Shown: positions 61,401 through 64,000 of the stretch, one piece after another
How the letters are laid out: every line of letters begins with the position of its first letter
Numbering within the stretch: the stretch's first letter is position 1
DNA from: Chitinophaga silvisoli
GTDB taxonomy: Bacteria; Bacteroidota; Bacteroidia; Chitinophagales; Chitinophagaceae
Direction: 5' to 3'
Assembly: GCF_003412465.1 (NCBI RefSeq)
Contig: NZ_QTJV01000007.1
Location: 186,001 to 250,000, forward strand
DNA length: 64,000 nucleotides
The notes under the pieces: model-generated
Database searches by the model: none
What the model saw: only the letters and a program-made list of their open reading frames with translations
What the model was told of the DNA's origin: nothing
Made by a program: the position numbers and the translations under genes

Positions 61401-61447
61401 ATTAAAAAGAAAAACCGCCCCGCGTTGTTTCTTCTGCGGCGGGGCGG
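61401..61447 (-). terminator. Terminator of the two-component/adaptor operon
   Basis: CCGCCCCGC pairs exactly with GCGGGGCGG. On the minus strand the stem is followed by TTTTTCTTTTT, which fits the end of the leftward gene at 61541. Confidence 0.85.
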
Positions 61448-61540
61448 AGTAATTGAGCATGAAAACAGTTCAGACAAATTTAACATCTGAAAGAGCTGCG
61501 TTTGCATGTCCATTCTATCAACCTATATGCGAACTAAAAC

Positions 61541-62200
61541 TTAATTCTCACTTAATGCATCATAGATCAGCTGCTGGTGATCTGATATCACATTCTCTCC
61601 CGCGTCCAGTCCCTTGCTGATATATGTTACTTCCCCTGAAGTCGTATACGTTTCTACCTCTCTTAACTGGATATTGTACTTATCCTTAAATACCAGCACA
61701 TAATTCCTGCTATGATCTACGATCACCGCATTCTCAGGTACCGCTACCATATCATCTCCTTCGCTATAATGTAAAATGACTTTTGTGAACATTTCAGGCT
61801 TTAGCAACTTGTTCGCATCATCCAGTTTTATGCTTAACTGCATTGCATTTGAAGAAGAATCGACGGCATCTACAGTTCCGTAAAAAACCTTATCAGGCAG
61901 CGCTGCCGTGACGATTTCAGCTTTATAGCCTTCCTTTACATCATCCAGATGCAGCGAGGAATAATCGACAAGGATCTCTACATCTTTTTGCTTACTGACC
62001 TTTGCCGCTACTTTACCTGAAAAATGTAATTCCATTTGCACAGGTTCAATACTGGCAGTATCTATCCGAATTGTCTTCAGCATGGTATCACTTAGTACAA
62101 AAGTCTTTTTAGTGACCCCGCCTTCCAGCTGCGGATGTTTGCAGCTCCCCAGGAAAAGTCCCGGAGTAAGTAACAGGGAAAAAAGAAAATTGCACTTCAT
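61541..62200 (-). CDS. Short adaptor-like lipoprotein lacking the lipoyl/hairpin domain
   Basis: 219 residues from the ATG at 62200, which gives a lipoprotein signal (FLGSC, lipid Cys about 20). It has only the first strand (MELHFSGKVAA) and then goes straight into the beta-barrel and membrane-proximal parts of an RND adaptor (KPEMFTKVIL, VPENAVIVDHSRNYVLVFKD, ISDHQQLIYDALSEN). This end closely parallels that of the CzcB-like adaptor at 49.6 kb. The lipoyl domain and coiled-coil hairpin that reach the outer-membrane channel are gone. No pump or channel gene is next to it. It follows a sensor kinase gene after 113 bases. It could sense metal or compete with the full adaptor. Confidence 0.78.
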   Translation of the reverse strand: MKCNFLFSLLLTPGLFLGSCKHPQLEGGVTKKTFVLSDTMLKTIRIDTASIEPVQMELHFSGKVAAKVSKQKDVEILVDYSSLHLDDVKEGYKAEIVTAALPDKVFYGTVDAVDSSSNAMQLSIKLDDANKLLKPEMFTKVILHYSEGDDMVAVPENAVIVDHSRNYVLVFKDKYNIQLREVETYTTSGEVTYISKGLDAGENVISDHQQLIYDALSEN

Positions 62201-62313
62201 GTCGTTCTGTAGAATAATAGCAAAATTCCCCATTCTCACTTAAAGAATGCTTTAAAGGCAATTAAAAACTCATTAAAATACAGGAATGTAAGGGATGCAG
62301 GAAGCTGCCTCAT

Positions 62314-63705
62314 TTAGGCATGGGGCAGGATAACAGTGAATACAGTGCCTTTTCCAGGGGTTGACGAGGCGGAAATATGGCCTTTGTGCAATTGTACAAT
62401 CTTCTTACAAATAGATAATCCCAGGCCATGTCCACGGGTTTGATGTGCATTGGCACCTCTATAGAAGGGTTCGAATACCTTGTTCAATTCTTCCGGCGCT
62501 ATACCGATCCCGTTATCTCTTACCTGGATCTGTATATTATGTGTAAAGAAATCGATTGTGACACGCGCTGTATTATCAGTGGAGAATTTAAATGCGTTGT
62601 CCAGCAGGTTCAGGAATAATACCTTCAGCAGACTCTCATTGCCCTGTACCACCAGCTCTGTGTCCTGCTCCGGTACTTTCAGGAAACTGATATCTACCTT
62701 TGGCCCTTTCTGCGGCTCTCCGGCTACAGGCACATGCTTTAGCTTCACCAGGTTTCCCATTTCGAGCAGCAGCTCATCCATGCGCACCGCGCTGAAGATA
62801 AACTTCTGCTGGTTCAGCTCACTCTGGGCCAGCTGCAGCAGGCCATTACTCAGGTCTGAGAGGTTCTCTGCATCTTCCAGTACGGAGGCCAGGATGTCTG
62901 CATAGACTTCCTTTGTCCTTTCTTTGGACAGTGCTACCTGGAGCTGGCTGATGATGGATGCCAGCGGGGTTCTCAGCTCATGACTGGCATTGTTTACAAA
63001 GCTCTTCTGCAGGTCAAATGCGTCGCTCAGGCGCTGGAGCATTGTATTGAAGTTCGCCCCCAGCTGTGCGATCTCGTCCTTTCCACGAGCTTCCACACTA
63101 ATACCCTGAAGGTTGTTGGCATTGATGGTTTTTACCTGTTTCACAAGTTTATCAATCGGCTGTACCATCTTGCGGGCAAAGAAATAGCCGATGATGACTA
63201 ACAGGATCACAGCTACGATAATTTCGATCATCAGGATCCGCTTCAGGTTTTGCAGGTTCTGATAACCGTATTTATCGAAGGAGGAAACGAGTACAATGAC
63301 AGAGACATTGCCTTCTGTATAATATACGCCGACTAACTCCCCGTTATCACGACCATGGCTATACTCTCCGTATTTTTTAATGTAGTCGAGGAGTGGGCGG
63401 GAGGTGCGGATGGCTGTATCCTTCAGGTTAGAATACAGGAGGTCGTAGTTGAGGTTGTATACGAGAATGCTTTCTTTGTAGAGGTCCTGGAAGGTGGTTT
63501 TATCCAGTTTGCGCAGCAGGTCCACCTTTACGGTATTGTCTTCTATAATGACGTTGGCGATGGAGCGGGCACGGTATTCCAGGCGGTCGAGATACTCGGC
63601 CTGTCTCGATTGTGAAGAGAAGTAATAAGCGAGAATAGCAAAGGTATTCAGCAGGATGATTGCTGAAATAGAGTAGGTAAGTGCTATTTTATATTTGATC
63701 TTCAC
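62314..63705 (-). CDS. Sensor histidine kinase (CusS/BaeS type)
   Basis: 463 residues. First membrane segment (about 8-30), a periplasmic region (about 31-155), second membrane segment (about 158-178), HAMP (about 175-230), H box NNASHELRTPLASI with phospho-His near 244, N box LLDNAFKF, G1 VRDNGIGIAPEE and G2 GHGLGLSICKKI. It would respond to an envelope signal and phosphorylate the regulator encoded just upstream (72-base gap). The adaptor-like lipoprotein downstream suggests the signal is metal- or envelope-related. Confidence 0.94.
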   Translation of the reverse strand: MKIKYKIALTYSISAIILLNTFAILAYYFSSQSRQAEYLDRLEYRARSIANVIIEDNTVKVDLLRKLDKTTFQDLYKESILVYNLNYDLLYSNLKDTAIRTSRPLLDYIKKYGEYSHGRDNGELVGVYYTEGNVSVIVLVSSFDKYGYQNLQNLKRILMIEIIVAVILLVIIGYFFARKMVQPIDKLVKQVKTINANNLQGISVEARGKDEIAQLGANFNTMLQRLSDAFDLQKSFVNNASHELRTPLASIISQLQVALSKERTKEVYADILASVLEDAENLSDLSNGLLQLAQSELNQQKFIFSAVRMDELLLEMGNLVKLKHVPVAGEPQKGPKVDISFLKVPEQDTELVVQGNESLLKVLFLNLLDNAFKFSTDNTARVTIDFFTHNIQIQVRDNGIGIAPEELNKVFEPFYRGANAHQTRGHGLGLSICKKIVQLHKGHISASSTPGKGTVFTVILPHA

Positions 63706-63777
63706 AATGATGTATGCAGGAAAAGCGGGCGCCGGGATTTATTTGTATGAATGCGGTGTAAAAAGTCCTGGTAGAGA

Positions 63778-64000
63778 TTACTCCTCCGCCAGGTAATATC
63801 CCATCCCGGTTTTGGTATGCAGCAGTTTATTCTCAAAATCCTTATCGATCTTCTTCCGCAGGAAGTTCATATACACTTCAATCACATTGGTGCCGGTATC
63901 GAAATCAATATCCCACACTTTCTCTGCAATAACGAGTTTGGAAATCACCTTTCCCTTGTGCAGGGCCAGGAATTCCAGGAGCTGATATTCCTTCGCTGTG
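63778..64000 (-). CDS. OmpR/PhoB-family response regulator, C-terminal end (partial)
   Basis: Only the last 73 residues are in the window; the rest lies beyond the right edge. They hold the DNA-binding winged helix: TAKEYQLLEFLALHKGKVIS, then KVWDIDFDTGTNVIEVYMNF, LRKKIDKDFENKLLHTKTG and MGYYLAEE. It is the cognate regulator of the adjacent kinase, 72 bases before it on the same strand. Confidence 0.92.
   Translation of the reverse strand, partial: TAKEYQLLEFLALHKGKVISKLVIAEKVWDIDFDTGTNVIEVYMNFLRKKIDKDFENKLLHTKTGMGYYLAEE

Noticed and set aside
62455..62475. GGTTCGAAT, like a tRNA T-loop
   Set aside because: Within the sensor kinase coding sequence and with no cloverleaf partners. No tRNA was found in the window.

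Overview
This is a chromosomal stretch of a Bacteroidota bacterium, most likely a Chitinophaga-like member of Chitinophagaceae. I infer this from several signs: promoters of the TTG-N18/19-TAnnTTTG type, start codons without strong Shine-Dalgarno sequences, two huge secreted proteins with C-terminal type IX secretion (T9SS) sorting domains, a carboxypeptidase-like domain in front of a TonB-dependent receptor, a DUF5686 protein and a SpmA/SpmB fusion. No rRNA, tRNA, insertion sequence, prophage or CRISPR array was seen.

Layout. 0-3.2 kb: the tail of a probable glycogen synthase, metK, and a thioredoxin-reductase-like flavoprotein divergent from an HxlR regulator. 3.3-35.3 kb: a large exopolysaccharide (EPS) locus. 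A NodB-type deacetylase and a 1575-aa esterase/beta-helix/PKD protein lie on the plus strand. A leftward block (28.0 to 9.6 kb) carries a GT2, two acyltransferases, a 2246-aa esterase/FN3/PA14 T9SS protein, a Wzz/Wzc-like chain-length protein with degraded ATPase motifs, a Wzx-like flippase, a glycosyltransferase, a 34-aa membrane peptide, a Wzy/ligase-like polymerase, a half-size TolC-like protein and a free esterase. A divergent rightward operon (28.6 to 35.3 kb) carries a CheY-like receiver, a phosphoglycosyl transferase with a receiver-like N-terminus, three glycosyltransferases, a sugar epimerase and a methyltransferase.

35.4-46.4 kb: mostly housekeeping and transport genes. These are a GNAT-nitrilase fusion with a thiamine-binding-type protein, a YeiH-type exporter, a SpmAB-like membrane protein, ychF, a sulfatase, a TonB-dependent receptor and a conserved unknown. 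46.4-52.4 kb: a four-gene CzcCBA-type heavy-metal RND operon headed by a small secreted protein. 52.7-55.6 kb: methionine synthesis genes (metX, and divergently an OsmC protein and a trans-sulfuration enzyme). 55.7-61.3 kb: envelope proteins of unknown function, two small membrane proteins and trhO behind a structured leader. 61.5-64 kb: a two-component system followed by an adaptor-like lipoprotein that has lost its lipoyl/hairpin domain.

How the genes work together. The EPS block has every step of a Wzx/Wzy pathway: an initiating transferase, five further glycosyltransferases, flippase, polymerase and co-polymerase. No Wza exporter is visible. The locus is rich in enzymes that could add acyl groups (two acyltransferases) and remove them (one deacetylase and three related esterase domains, two of them on T9SS-exported multidomain proteins). 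That suggests a polymer that is edited after export. Functions are inferred from motifs and context; no database search was possible.
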